Origin: Lamellibrachia columna
Taxonomy: Eukaryota > Annelida > Polychaeta > Sabellida > Siboglinidae
Assembly: GCA_963662155.1 (NCBI GenBank)
Contig: OY759272.1
Location: 49,751,566 to 49,815,565 of the forward strand
Direction of reading: 5' to 3'
DNA length: 64,000 bases
The translations under genes and the position numbers were made by a program. Positions 12,989 through 26,577 of this stretch are shown in pieces (the first letter of the stretch is position 1; each line of letters starts with the position of its first letter). The notes under the pieces were generated by a model. That model was not told the origin of the DNA, ran no database searches, and saw nothing but the letters and a program-made list of their open reading frames with translations.

Positions 12989-13117
12989 GTTTGTACGTAA
13001 CATAGACCGGCGAGGAATGCACTGACTGCGCTAGCAGTAGCCTGGCTGTTTAGTTTGTACGTAACATAGACCGCCGAGGAATGCACTGACTGCGCTAGCA
13101 GTAGCCTGGCTGTTTAG
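12989..13117. repeat. 64-bp tandem duplication
   Basis: GTTTGTACGTAACATAGACC and following bases occur twice, almost identical. Confidence 0.9.
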
Positions 13118-13229
13118 CGAAAAGAAACGCACATGTTTTTTGAAAGACGTTTACCTGTAAAACATTACTGGACAGACGTGCTGTTTCGCCTGTCGACCAA
13201 CAATGGGCCAGACAAATGTATGCGTCACC

Positions 13230-13335
13230 TCTACCAACACATGTACACTGGACCTGTACACTGGACTTGTACACTAGCTGGACCTGTACACTAGACCTGT
13301 GCACTAGCTGGACCTGTACACTGGACCTGTCTTCA
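13230..13335. repeat. Degenerate CTGGACCTGTACA repeat
   Basis: About six imperfect copies, some with an inserted CTAG. Confidence 0.8.
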
Positions 13336-15360
13336 CTTAGGCCAACAGTTTGTCTAACATTCCGCTTCTTCTGTTCTCCCATTGAATGCTATAACTACCA
13401 GTCTCACCGACATGCGCTATAACAACTTTGAACTCCGTTCGCTCCTGCGACCAGACTGAATCAATGTTAACGCCACATCACGCTACGGGAGGCCGTTGTT
13501 TAGCAGTGTCCTTCTTGGGCTGCGTTACAATTCTGCCGTCTGCTTGCAGGCCGGCGCCAACTTCACACATTCTGTCTTGAACCTGTCCCGAAATGACCGC
13601 GGAATAGTTAGTCGAGGGGGGAAACCGAGATTGAACGCATATGTTGAAGATACCCGTGAACTACTTGATTAATGGGGGGGGGGATTAAGGGTGACAGACA
13701 ACTCGTTCGTCTGTTCGGGCGAGCGGCCGGACGATGACATTTATACGTCGTGAATATCTGTGTAGTTTGTACGTTGGACAAAACAATTATTTAAATGTTC
13801 CATTCTTCAAATGTCATATATGAATAATTAATATTATGAGAGGAATGAAGCGAACTAGCAATAACAGCCACCACTGCATCTCTTAATCACGCAATCACGC
13901 CAGCACCCGGTAGATGTCGCTCGTTTTCCCGCTCTTCTGGGCAAGCCACAACCACACGGCGTAACGGTCGCCGGCTAAAAATGAACTGTAATCGCCATAA
14001 TGCTTTGAGGATAAATGTAAACCAGACGTGGTGCATAAATACAACGAGCAGCACCGTAAACTATTTGCATAGTTATGACTATATATGGCTTCGTAGAGAG
14101 CCACGTCACTGCACATGGTTGATTAAAGTAAATGTGACAAGCACGACGCAGAAACTCGTGCCTGTTGATGTGTCATATTGTACAAGCTATCTTGTCACGT
14201 CAAGACATTATCCCTACTTCGTCCAGGACCGTCAGGACGCGACAACGAATAACTCACATTGTTTTACCAGAAGGTCCCAGGTTCGAACTTTAGAACCGTA
14301 TCAGAAAATATTGTAAAGTTTTTAGAAGTAATCCAAACTACAGTCAACGGCCTTGCTCTTTGCAATATGGCACCCACAGTCACTGCTATACTTACCCGAA
14401 GGGAGGGGATTATTCTCCAAACCTCTGTAATATACCTCCATCAAGTATTACTGATCAGTACTATCATCATCACCATCATCATAATCTAATCACCACCACC
14501 ATCGTCACCATGATAATGAACACCATCATCATCATATTAAGGAACCACTATCATCATCACCATTGTAGCGATCATTGATATTCGAGATCAGGTTGGGCCA
14601 CTGGAAAGACACTTTAGGAGACCTCGTAAAATATAGTTGGGCGAGTATGTTTTGCATTAAGCAACTATTTACCGCTTCTTATCTTCGGGAGATATTTGTG
14701 GTTTCACTAACACAGTTTCAAGATTGCGATTTACTCCATGAACGTAAACATCACGTCAATCAACTCAAATATATAAAGTTATTCGTTATTTCTTAAACCA
14801 AAATAAATGAAAAGAACGACAACAGAACATGTTTACTCGAAGCGTTATCTGACATCAGACACGGGGAATGTCAGGGACGTGGTCAGAACACCCTCGGTTG
14901 ACTCCCTAGTGGCTACTTAAGAGTCCCCTAATTCCCACATAACTCAAGAGTCGGACACTGTCCACTGCGATGTCCACTACGACAGCGTGGATTCTGTCAC
15001 ACCCCGTGTACGCCATCAGTAGTGACAGCTGTACTTACAGCTGTCAACCTCCTAGATTGTCCCAGGTTGTCGGTCGGGTGCTTAGACAGCGGGCGGGCCG
15101 ACCCGAGGAACAGTCGGAAATGTGATAATCTGCTCTCAATAAATGTCCCAACCTTTTGACCACCCCAAGAGAGGGGGGACGTTAACCCCAAGTATTCCTT
15201 TCCCTACTACACACCAATCCAGGGGGGGTGGGTGGATGTCAACCGTTGTCGCCTGACCAGTGCATCAACCCTGGTGGATACCGCGGACACTGTTTGTATT
15301 TCTAGTCACCAGCAGCGACAGCGACAGCGACAACCAGTTGTTAGTTTTATAATAAAAATT
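13336..15360. other. Intergenic, microsatellite only
   Basis: 14460-14575 is a CATCAT/CACCAT-rich microsatellite. GGTTCGAAC at 14280 is an isolated B-box-like word. No supportable gene. Confidence 0.5.
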
Positions 15361-15369
15361 AATAAACTA

Positions 15370-15481
15370 CGTTTCGCCGATATAAACGAGTTGCAAACGT
15401 TTCGCCGATATAAACGAGTTGCAAACGTTTCGCCGATATAAACGAGTTGCAAACGTTTCGCCGATATAAACGAGTTGCAAC
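15370..15481. repeat. 28-bp tandem repeat x4
   Basis: CGTTTCGCCGATATAAACGA + GTTGCAAA, nearly perfect. Confidence 0.95.
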
Positions 15482-15574
15482 GAACAGAGTTGCTGGAAAT
15501 GAGTTTTGTTCGAGTCCAAGTGCAAGTCATCAGCAAGTCCAAGTGAAGTCTCACATCTTTGTCCACATCAACTT

Positions 15575-15930
15575 AGCATGTGTGTTATACAGGTAGGCGT
15601 CAACGTGTGTTATACAGGTAGGCGTTAACGTGTGTTATACAGGTAGGCGTCAACGTGTGTTATACAGGTAGGCGTCAACGTGTGTTATACAGGTAGGCGT
15701 CAACGTGTGTTATACAGGTAGGCGTCAACGTGTGTTATACAGGTAGGCGTCAACGTGTGTTATACAGGTAGGCGTCAACGTGTGTTATACAGGTAGGCGT
15801 CAACGTGTGTTATACAGGTAGGCGTCAACGTGTGTTATACAGGTAGGCGTCAACGTGTGTTATACAGGTAGGCGTCAACGTGTGTTATACAGGTAGGCAT
15901 CAACGTGTGTTATACAGGAAGGCATCAACC
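15575..15930. repeat. 25-bp minisatellite, about 14 copies
   Basis: Unit GTGTGTTATACAGGTAGGCG + TCAAC. An (ACGC)n microsatellite follows at 16020-16072. Confidence 0.95.
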
Positions 15931-16072
15931 TGAGGCAGCTACTGCTACTGTTTTGCTGGCAACAAACCGGCATCGGTCGAAACATGGGGAACGACAAAGT
16001 TTCGCTCATATCTCAATTACGAACGCACGCACGCCCACACACACACGCGCACGCACGCACGCACGCACGCTT

Positions 16073-17015
16073 GCAATACATTAATTAGCTTAGATTTTTG
16101 CTCAAGTTTCGTATTGAATTCTCAAGCCTCAAATCTTTGGATGCTCGAGTTTCACGTCAAGTCTCACGTCTTGTAAAAGTCGAGTCGTACTTGAGGACTC
16201 GAGTCTCCAGCTCTATAATCAAGTGACACATCGAAGCAAGCAACATTTGCCGAACCGGGTGTTTTGTAGCGCATGATTGGTTAGTACGGGAAGTGGAACA
16301 AGGAAGAGAGGGAGGCGCCACCAGGGCTGATGACAACATCACCACTGGTTAACAAGGATGACGTAACTTCAGTGCTTCCTTTCCCCTTTACAAGTCTACA
16401 CTTATGAAGCCCAGTGACGCACGTTCTATAATTATGTTCGTAACTGAAGTACTGTTATATTGTACCACGACGCGTGTTCCGTTATCATTTGCACAATGAG
16501 TAAAACATCGGCGTTTGTTCTGTGGCTATTTATATGAGGAACGTGTACTTGACTGACAAACAATGAACTTAATTGGAACATAGGCAAGCTCTCAAAGACG
16601 CCTTCAACTATGGCAACGCTATCGCCACAAAGAAGAGCCACTATCATGCTTCACCTGGTGGTGGACGATGATTTCAGTGCATTAAACTGACTAATGTTGT
16701 AATCTGAATAATGTTGTAAGTAGTTATATTACAAGGCACCGTCCGACTAATGACGACGACGATGATTTCAATACATTAAATTGAGTAATGTTGTAATCTG
16801 AGTAATGTTGTAATTTGATGTTGCATGCGAATTGTAGAAGGATCACAGGAATATTGGTAAACGTAGTATTTTGCGTTCGTGGGACGACAGTAGCACGTGT
16901 AGGACGGCACGTGTAGGACGGCACGTGTAGGACGGCACGTTCATTTTGTTCATTTTGTTCATTTTTGCGAGGAAATAAAAACAGCTTTAGTAAAATGGGT
17001 TGTAATACAACAGTC
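16073..17015. other. Intergenic, nothing recognised
   Basis: Contains a short GGCACGTGTAGGAC repeat x3 at 16890-16940 and TTCATTTTG x3 next to it; otherwise featureless. Confidence 0.5.
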
Positions 17016-17019
17016 ACGT

Positions 17020-20000
17020 AAGACTGTACAGAAGAATCATGTGAGGTGAGACTACACAGAATGTAAGACTGTACAGAAGAATCATGTGAGGTGAGACTAC
17101 ACAGAATGTAAGACTGTACAGAAGAATCATGTGAGGTGAGACTACACAGAATGTAAGACTGTACAGAAGAATCATGTGAGGTGAGACTACACAGAATGTA
17201 AGACTGTACAGAAGAATCATGTGAGGTGAGACTACACAGAATGTAAGACTGTACAGAAGAATCATGTGAGGTGAGACTACACAGAATGTAAGACTGTACA
17301 GAAGAATCATGTGAGGTGAGACTACACAGAATGTAAGACTGTACAGAAGAATCATGTGAGGTGAGACTACACAGAATGTAAGACTGTACAGAACAATCAT
17401 ATATGTGAGGTGAGACTACACAGAATGTAAGACTGTACAGAAGAATCATATATGTGAGGTGAGACTACACAGAATGTAAGACTGTACAGAAGAATCATAT
17501 ATGTGAGGTGAGACTACACAGAATGTAAGACTGTACAGAACAATCATATATGTGAGGTGAGACTACACAGAATGTAAGACTGTACAGAAGAATCATGTGA
17601 GGTGAGACTACACAGAATGTAAGACTGTACAGAAGAATCATGTGAGGTGAGACTACACTGAATGTAAGACTGTACAGAACAATCATATATGTGAGGTGAG
17701 ACTACACTGAATGTAAGACTGTACAGAACAATCATATATGTGAGGTGAGACTACACAGAATGTAAGACTGTACAGAAGAATCATATATGTGAAGTGAGAC
17801 TACACAGAATGTAAGACTGTACAGAACAATCATATATGTGAGGTGAGACTACACAGAATGTAAGACTGTACAGAAGAATCATATATGTGAAGTGAGACTA
17901 CACAGAATGTAAGACTGTACAGAACAATCATATATGTGAGGTGAGACTACACAGAATGTAAAACTGTACAGAACAATCATATATGTGAGGTGAGACTACA
18001 CAGAATGTAAGACTGTACAGAACAATCATATATGTGAGGTGAGACTACACAGAATGTAAGACTGTACAGAAGAATCATATATGTGAAGTGAGACTACACA
18101 GAATGTAAGACTGTACAGAACAATCATATATGTGAGGTGAGACTACACAGAATGTAAGACTGTACAGAAGAATCATATATGTGAGGTGAGACTACACAGA
18201 ATGTAAGACTGTACAGAACAATCATATATGTGAGGTGAGACTACACAGAATGTAAGACTGTACAGAACAATCATATATGTGAGGTGAGACTACACAGAAT
18301 GTAAGACTGTACAGAACAATCATATATGTGAGGTGAGACTACACAGAATGTAAGACTGTACAGAAGAATCATATATGTGAAGTGAGACTACACAGAATGT
18401 AAGACTGTACAGAACAATCATATATGTGAGGTGAGACTGCACAGAATGTAAGACTGTACAGAAGAATCATATATGTGAAGTGAGACTACACAGAATGTAA
18501 GACTGTACAGAACAATCATATATGTGAGGTGAGACTACACAGAATGTAAGACTGTACAGAACAATCATATATGTGAGGTGAGACTACACAGAATGTAAGA
18601 CTGTACAGAACAATCATATATGTGAGGTGAGACTACACAGAATGTAAGACTGTACAGAAGAATCATATATGTGAGGTGAGACTACACAGAATGTAAGACT
18701 GTACAGAACAATCATATATGTGAGGTGAGACTACACAGAATGTAAGACTGTACAGAAGAATCATATATGTGAGGTGAGACTACACAGAATGTAAGACTGT
18801 ACAGAACAATCATATATGTGAGGTGAGACTACACAGAATGTAAGACTGTACAGAACAATCATATATGTGAGGTGAGACTACACAGAATGTAAGACTGTAC
18901 AGAAGAATCATATATGTGAGGTGAGACTACACAGAATGTAAGACTGTACAGAACAATCATATATGTGAGGTGAGACTACACAGAATGTAAGACTGTACAG
19001 AACAATCATATATGTGAGGTGAGACTACACAGAATGTAAGACTGTACAGAACAATCATATATGTGAGGTGAGACTACACAGAATGTAAGACTGTACAGAA
19101 GAATCATATATGTGAGGTGAGACTACACAGAATGTAAGACTGTACAGAAGAATCATATATGTGAGGTGAGACTACACAGAATGTAAGACTGTACAGAAGA
19201 ACCATATATGTGAGGTGAGACTACACAGAATGTAAGACTGTACAGAACAATCATATATGTGAGGTGAGACTACACAGAATGTAAGACTGTACAGAACAAT
19301 CATATATGTGAGGTGAGACTACACAGAATGTAAGACTGTACAGAACAATCATATATGTGAGGTGAGACTACACAGAATGTAAGACTGTACAGAAGAATCA
19401 TATATGTGAAGTGAGACTACACAGAATGTAAGACTGTACAGAACAATCATATATGTGAGGTGAGACTGCACAGAATGTAAGACTGTACAGAAGAATCATA
19501 TATGTGAAGTGAGACTACACAGAATGTAAGACTGTACAGAACAATCATATATGTGAGGTGAGACTACACAGAATGTAAGACTGTACAGAACAATCATATA
19601 TGTGAGGTGAGACTACACAGAATGTAAGACTGTACAGAACAATCATATATGTGAGGTGAGACTACACAGAATGTAAGACTGTACAGAAGAATCATATATG
19701 TGAGGTGAGACTACACAGAATGTAAGACTGTACAGAACAATCATATATGTGAGGTGAGACTACACAGAATGTAAGACTGTACAGAAGAATCATATATGTG
19801 AGGTGAGACTACACAGAATGTAAGACTGTACAGAACAATCATATATGTGAGGTGAGACTACACAGAATGTAAGACTGTACAGAACAATCATATATGTGAG
19901 GTGAGACTACACAGAATGTAAGACTGTACAGAAGAATCATATATGTGAGGTGAGACTACACAGAATGTAAGACTGTACAGAACAATCATATATGTGAGGT

Positions 20001-22365
20001 GAGACTACACAGAATGTAAGACTGTACAGAACAATCATATATGTGAGGTGAGACTACACAGAATGTAAGACTGTACAGAACAATCATATATGTGAGGTGA
20101 GACTACACAGAATGTAAGACTGTACAGAAGAATCATATATGTGAGGTGAGACTACACAGAATGTAAGACTGTACAGAAGAATCATATATGTGAGGTGAGA
20201 CTACACAGAATGTAAGACTGTACAGAAGAACCATATATGTGAGGTGAGACTACACAGAATGTAAGACTGTACAGAACAATCATATATGTGAGGTGAGACT
20301 ACACAGAATGTAAGACTGTACAGAACAATCATATATGTGAGGTGAGACTACACAGAATGTAAGACTGTACAGAACAATCATATATGTGAGGTGAGACTAC
20401 ACAGAATGTAAGACTGTACAGAACAATCATATATGTGAGGTGAGACTACACAGAATGTAAGACTGTACAGAACAATCATATATGTGAGGTGAGACTACAC
20501 AGAATGTAAGACTGTACAGAACAATCATATATGTGAGGTGAGACTACACAGAATGTAAGACTGTACAGAACAATCATATATGTGAGGTGAGACTACACAG
20601 AATGTAAGACTGTACAGAACAATCATATATGTGAGGTGAGACTACACAGAATGTAAGACTGTACAGAAGAATCATATATGTGAAGTGAGACTGCACAGAA
20701 TGTAAGACTGTACAGAACAATCATATATGTGAGGTGAGACTGCACAGAATGTAAGACTGTACAGAACAATCATATATGTGAAGTGAGACTACACAGAATG
20801 TAAGACTGTACAGAACAATCATATATGTGAGGTGAGACTACACAGAATGTAAGACTGTACAGAACAATCATATATGTGAGGTGAGACTACACAGAATGTA
20901 AGACTGTACAGAACAATCATATATGTGAGGTGAGACTACACAGAATGTAAGACTGTACAGAACAATCATATATGTGAGGTGAGACTACACAGAATGTAAG
21001 ACTGTACAGAAGAATCATATATGTGAGGTGAGACTACACAGAATGTAAGACTGTACAGAACAATCATATATGTGAGGTGAGACTACACAGAATGTAAGAC
21101 TGTACAGAACAATCATATATGTGAGGTGAGACTACACAGAATGTAAGACTGTACAGAACAATCATATATGTGAGGTGAGACTACACAGAATGTAAGACTG
21201 TACAGAACAATCATATATGTGAGGTGAGACTACACAGAATGTAAGACTGTACAGAAGAATCATATATGTGAGGTGAGACTACACAGAATGTAAGACTGTA
21301 CAGAACAATCATATATGTGAGGTGAGACTACACAGAATGTAAGACTGTACAGAACAATCATATATGTGAGGTGAGACTACACAGAATGTAAGACTGTACA
21401 GAAGAATCATATATGTGAGGTGAGACTACACAGAATGTAAGACTGTACAGAAGAATCATATATGTGAGGTGAGACTACACAGAATGTAAGACTGTACAGA
21501 AGAATCATATATGTGAGGTGAGACTACACAGAATGTAAGACTGTACAGAAGAATCATATATGTGAGGTGAGACTACACAGAATGTAAGACTGTACAGAAC
21601 AATCATATATGTGAGGTGAGACTACACAGAATGTAAGACTGTACAGAACAATCATATATGTGAGGTGAGACTACACTGAATGTAAGACTGTACAGAACAA
21701 TCATATATGTGAGGTGAGACTACACTGAATGTAAGACTGTACAGAACAATCATATATGTGAGGTGAGACTACACAGAATGTAAGACTGTACAGAACAATC
21801 ATATATGTGAGGTGAGACTACACTGAATGTAAGACTGTACAGAACAATCATATATGTGAGGTGAGACTGCACAGAATGTAAGACTGTACAGAACAATCAT
21901 ATATGTGAGGTGAGACTACACATAATGTAAGACTGTACAGAACAATCATATATGTGAGGTGAAACTACACAGAATGTAAGACTGTACAGAACAATCATAT
22001 ATGTGAGGTGAGACTACACAGAATGTAAGACTGTACAGAACAATCATATATGTGAGGTGAGACTACACAGAATGTAAGACTGTACAGAACAATCATATAT
22101 GTGAGGTGAGACTACACTGAATGTAAGACTGTACAGAACAATCATATATGTGAGGTGAGACTACACAGAATGTAAGACTGTACAGAACAATCATATATGT
22201 GAGGTGAGACTACACAGAATGTAAGACTGTACAGAACAATCATATATGTGAGGTGAGACTACACAGAATGTAAGACTGTACAGAACAATCATATATGTGA
22301 GGTGAGACTACACAGAATGTAAGACTGTACAGAACAATCATATATGTGAAGTGAGACTACACGCA
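17020..22365. repeat. 45/49-bp minisatellite, about 110 copies, with higher-order structure
   Basis: Unit AATGTAAGACTGTACAGAAG + AATCATATATGTGAGGTGAG + ACTACACAG (49 bp). The first eight or so units, and a pair near 17580-17650, lack ATAT and are 45 bp. Units differ mainly at AGAAG/AGAAC and GAGGTG/GAAGTG. Rare variants recur exactly 1,029 bp apart (18431/19460 ACTGCAC; 19202/20231 ACCAT), so a block of 21 units was duplicated in tandem. Confidence 0.97.
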
Positions 22366-22369
22366 CACG

Positions 22370-23974
22370 ATATATATCAGCAATGGATGCAGTATTCGTT
22401 TGTGACAGCAATTACAACGTTTGTTGTAACTGAATGGAGTGAAATGTAGGTTTCTTGGTATATGCAGCTAACTCTTGGCACTGTCTGTCAGATAGCGCGA
22501 TATCGGTCGTTCTTCTGCCAACTGGCACGTACGTAGCGGAGTTGACATCGGCGAATCCTGACATGATCCGTGTCGTGTTGACCATGTTAATAATGTGTAG
22601 GCGACTATCAGTTTGTTTGTCTCGAAAATGGTATCTTTACCTCTCGCGTACATGAACAGTCAGTTCGTATATCTAAAGGGACTATGGATTGGGCTTGTTC
22701 GTAGGAATGCATTTACAAGTGTACTTTGTCAATGACAGTGCCACGTTGGTGTCTCGACCGGCATCAATCACTGAACGCCTTTGCTGACATGTCCACACGT
22801 CAATGCTTCCCTAGAATCCAGCAGGGGCGTTCTGTTGACATTACTCGCATTTCTTCTCTACTAATTAGGGTCATGAAGGGTTATCCACCTGCCCGGGGTC
22901 GAGTTGAGTTGTCGGCCATTTTCTCAAACAAATCGTCACTTAAAAGCGAGAAGCTATAATTCACGAGTGGTTGACACTGCAAGCGGAACTACTATACACC
23001 AAATACACCACGGCGGCTATCGTCGCCAACTAAGGTTGCTTGCCAAATGATGATGTCATAAGTTCTTTCGCATCTCTGTGCAACATTATCTGCAGCGCTT
23101 TTGGGATCTTTCTCAGCAATGTGGAAACAAAATATATGTTCTCAGATAATATCTTTATTAATACTAAAAGGTGTACATACCTTTGTGTATATTATTTGTA
23201 TATTTATGTATATAAACTACTGACCTGACATTGTTTGTGAAGTAGCAGTGTTATACGGCCAAAATAATTAATGAACATCACATTACGCTATTCCAGTCCC
23301 TTTTCAGTACGTCGCTGAACTAATATGTAAAACTACTTGGAACTAGGTATAATTCCCTTACCACAGATGTGGTATAGTGAAGAATGACATTGTTACATTG
23401 TCCTGAGTTGATACGCTCGAAAAAATATCAATATCACTTCTACGGTAACAGGTGTTAATGAAGCGTACTGTTGGGGGACTGTCTGCCTCACCTAGGTATT
23501 TGTTGTCACAATAGTAAGCATATGGAAAATTTTCATCGACATTTGATAGCATAGTTCCTGTCATATCCGTCTCGTTCTGGTGGCGCTGACCCGGGGGTCA
23601 ATTGACACTTCTCCAGCCGGAAACACTGACGGAGTGTTTGTGAGGTGGGTGCGGGTTGTCTAGGTCACGTGCCGCCGTGGTCACAATCCAGCCCAGACGA
23701 CTCCTTCCTTGGTCCGGTTTACACATTCTTCACAACCTCGAGTGGTTAACGGCACGCCACGACCTGTGCGACCCATCATCGTCGTCAACCGCGTCGCACC
23801 GGTTCCTTTGTGACAACTGTTTCATAATAAACATGCGAGTATAGGGACAAAGAATGACCAAACAATGACCAAACAATGGCCACACACTGCACAACGAGGT
23901 TTATCCGTCTTTCAGAAGAAGCGCCGCGAACTTTTACGAGGATGACGCGTTTTTTTCTGGCTGACTTAGTGTAA
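22370..23974. other. Intergenic, one weak exon candidate
   Basis: Only the weak exon candidate at 23492-23576 stands out; the other frames are unconvincing. Confidence 0.4.
23492..23576 (-). CDS. Candidate orphan internal exon
   Basis: 85 nt between a weak acceptor (GCGCCACCAG) and a strong donor (CCTAG|GTGAGG), encoding NETDMTGTMLSNVDENF and PYAYYCDNKYL, phase 0 in and 1 out. I do not recognise it and see no partner exon. Confidence 0.2.
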
Positions 23975-24262
23975 AGGTAAATGTACGTTCTTAAATAGCG
24001 CAGTATCCAGTCGTTGGGACCGCTCAAAGCGCTTTACACTTCACCCCCAGGAAGACCTGTTCATTCCAACGCCATTTCGACTTCTCTGGGAAGCATTCAG
24101 CCACGCTGCAATTACTGCGTGAAGACTGTTCGTTCAAATATCCACTTCTGTCTGTAGCCAGGCACTCATTTATACAGCTGAGTGAACTGTGGCAACGAGG
24201 GGTGAACGAAATTGCCAAAGCTTTGAAACGGCAGCAAGAGGATTCGAACCCGGGCATGGGCG
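23975..24262 (-). mobile_element. tRNA-derived SINE (5' truncated)
   Basis: On the minus strand: B-box GGTTCGAATCC, then a body shared with 37430-37590 (GCAATTTC..CACC, CAGTTCACTCAGCTGTATAA ATGAG.ACCTGGC), then the 3' part AAAGCGCTTTGAGC and GCGCTATTTAAGAACG. The A-box end is replaced by an (AT)n run at 24270-24342. Confidence 0.7.
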
Positions 24263-24265
24263 TCC

Positions 24266-24268
24266 TCA

Positions 24269-24346
<78 letters not shown>

Positions 24347-24355
24347 ATAATAATG
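24266..24355. repeat. (AT)n microsatellite
   Basis: About 36 AT units followed by AATAATAATAAT. Confidence 0.95.
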
Positions 24356-24469
24356 CATAGATAATTTGCTATTTATACCCAGTGACTGGCTAAGAACTTA
24401 GGTTTTAAAGAAGAGTCATGCTGATTAATACAATGTTGTATTCATGACACTTGGCAAGAAAGTGTCCTG

Positions 24470-24926
24470 AATACAACACCCCTGTCGTACAACTAACCAT
24501 CATGTAACACTCCTGTCGTACAACTAACCATCATGTAACACTCCTGTCGTACAACTAACCATCACGTAACACCTCTGTCGTACAACTAACCATCACGTAA
24601 CACTCCTGTCGTACAACTAACCATCATGTAACACCCCTGCCGTATAACTAACCATCATGTAACACCCCCGTCGTATAACTAACCATCATGTAACACCCCC
24701 GTCGTATAACTAACCATCATGTAACACCCCGTCGTATAACTAACCATCATGTAACACTCCTGTCGTATAACTAACCATCATGTAACACTCCTGTCGTACA
24801 ACTAACCATCATGTAACACTCCTGTCGTACAACTAACCATCATGTAATACTCCTGTCGTACAACTAACCATCATGTAATACTCCTGTCGTACAACTAACC
24901 ATCATGTAACACTCCTGTCGTACAAA
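24470..24926. repeat. 30/31-bp minisatellite, about 14 copies
   Basis: Unit CCTGTCGTACAACTAACCAT + CATGTAACACT, with TATAACT and CCCC variants in the middle. Confidence 0.95.
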
Positions 24927-25024
24927 TTGTCTCCTGTAACATCTCGTCTTTTTCATTCCGTATTTGTAGTCATTGATGATATTAATATTGGAAATTGTGT
25001 GGCTGGTTAAACTTGCAACCGGCC

Positions 25025-26577
25025 GAGTTAATGGAGCTGCATGTAACATGGGTTGCTCTTGGGCAGGAGTCTCCGTTTGTGAGACTGACGAAGGTATGTC
25101 CTGTAAGGTTGAGTTAATGGAGCTGCATGTAACATGGGTTGCTCTTGGGCAGGAGTCTCCGTTTGTGAGACTGACGAAGGTATGTCCTGTAAGGTTGAGT
25201 TAATGGAGCTGCATGTAACATGGGTTGCTCTTGGGCAGGAGTCTCCGTTTGTGAGACTGACGAAGGTATGTCCTGTAAGGTTGAGTTAATGGAGCTGCAT
25301 GTAACATGGGTTGCTCTTGGGCAGGAGTCTCCGTTTGTGAGACTGACGAAGGTATGTCCTGTAAGGTTGAGTTAATGGAGCTGCATGTAACATGGGTTGC
25401 TCTTGGGCAGGAGTCTCCGTTTGTGAGACTGACGAAGGTGTGTCCTGTAAGGTTGAGTTAATGGAGCTGCATGTAACATGGGTTGCTCTTGGGCAGGAGT
25501 CTCCGTTTGTGAGACTGACGAAGGTGTGTCCTGTAAGGTTGAGGTAATGGAGCTACATGTAACGTGGGTTGCTCTTGGGCAGGAGTCTCCGTTTGTGAGA
25601 CTGACGAAGGTGTGTCCTGTAAGGTTGAGTTAATGGAGCTACATGTAACATGGGTTGCTCTTGGGCAGGAGTCTCCGTTTGTGAGACTGACGAAGGTGTG
25701 TCCTGTAAGGTTGAGTTAATGGAGCTGCATGTAACATGGGTTGCTCTTGGGCAGGAGTCTCCGTTTGTGAGACTGACGAAGGTGTGTCCTGTAAGGTTGA
25801 GTTAATGGAGCTGCATGTAACATGGGTTGCTCTTGGGCAGGAGTCTCCGTTTGTGAGACTGACGAAGGTGTGTCCTGTAAGGTTGAGTTAATGGAGCTGC
25901 ATGTAACATGGGTTGCTCTTGGGCAGGAGTCTCCGTTTGTGAGACTGACGAAGGTGTGTCCTGTAAGGTTGAGTTAATGGAGCTGCATGTAACATGGGTT
26001 GCTCTTGGGCAGGAGTCTCCGTTTGTGAGACTGACGAAGGTGTGTCCTGTAAGGTTGAGTTAATGGGAGCTGCATGTAACATGGGTTGCTCTTGGGCAGG
26101 AGTCTCCGTTTGTGAGACTGACGAAGGTATGTCCTGTAAGGTTGAGTTAATGGAGCTGCATGTAACATGGGTTGCTCTTGGGCAGGAGTCTCCGTTTGTG
26201 AGACTGACGAAGGTGTGTCCTGTAAGGTTGAGTTAATGGAGCTGCATGTAACATGGGTTGCTCTTGGGCAGGAGTCTCCGTTTGTGAGACTGACGAAGGT
26301 ATGTCCTGTAAGGTTGAGTTAATGGAGCTACATGTAACATGGGTTGCTCTTGGGCAGGAGTCTCCGTTTGTGAGACTGACGAAGGTGTGTCCTGTAAGGT
26401 TGAGTTAATGGAGCTGCATGTAACATGGGTTGCTCTTGGGCAGGAGTCTCCGTTTGTGAGACTGACGAAGGTGTGTCCTGTAAGGTTGAGTTAATGGAGC
26501 TGCATGTAACATGGGTTGCTCTTGGGCAGGAGTCTCCGTTTGTGAGACTGACGAAGGTGTGTCCTGTAAGGTTGAGT
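25025..26577. repeat. 86-bp minisatellite, 18 copies
   Basis: Unit begins GAGTTAATGGAGCTGCATGT and ends GACGAAGGTGTGTCCTGTAA GGTT. Copies are over 97% alike by eye, suggesting recent expansion or homogenisation. Confidence 0.97.

Noticed and set aside
14270..14300. tRNA gene or SINE at GGTTCGAAC
   Set aside because: Isolated B-box only; no A-box at the right spacing and no match to the SINE body.
16724..17449. 241-codon frame of 15-residue repeats
   Set aside because: Open only where minisatellite units are 45 bp; it closes when units become 49 bp.
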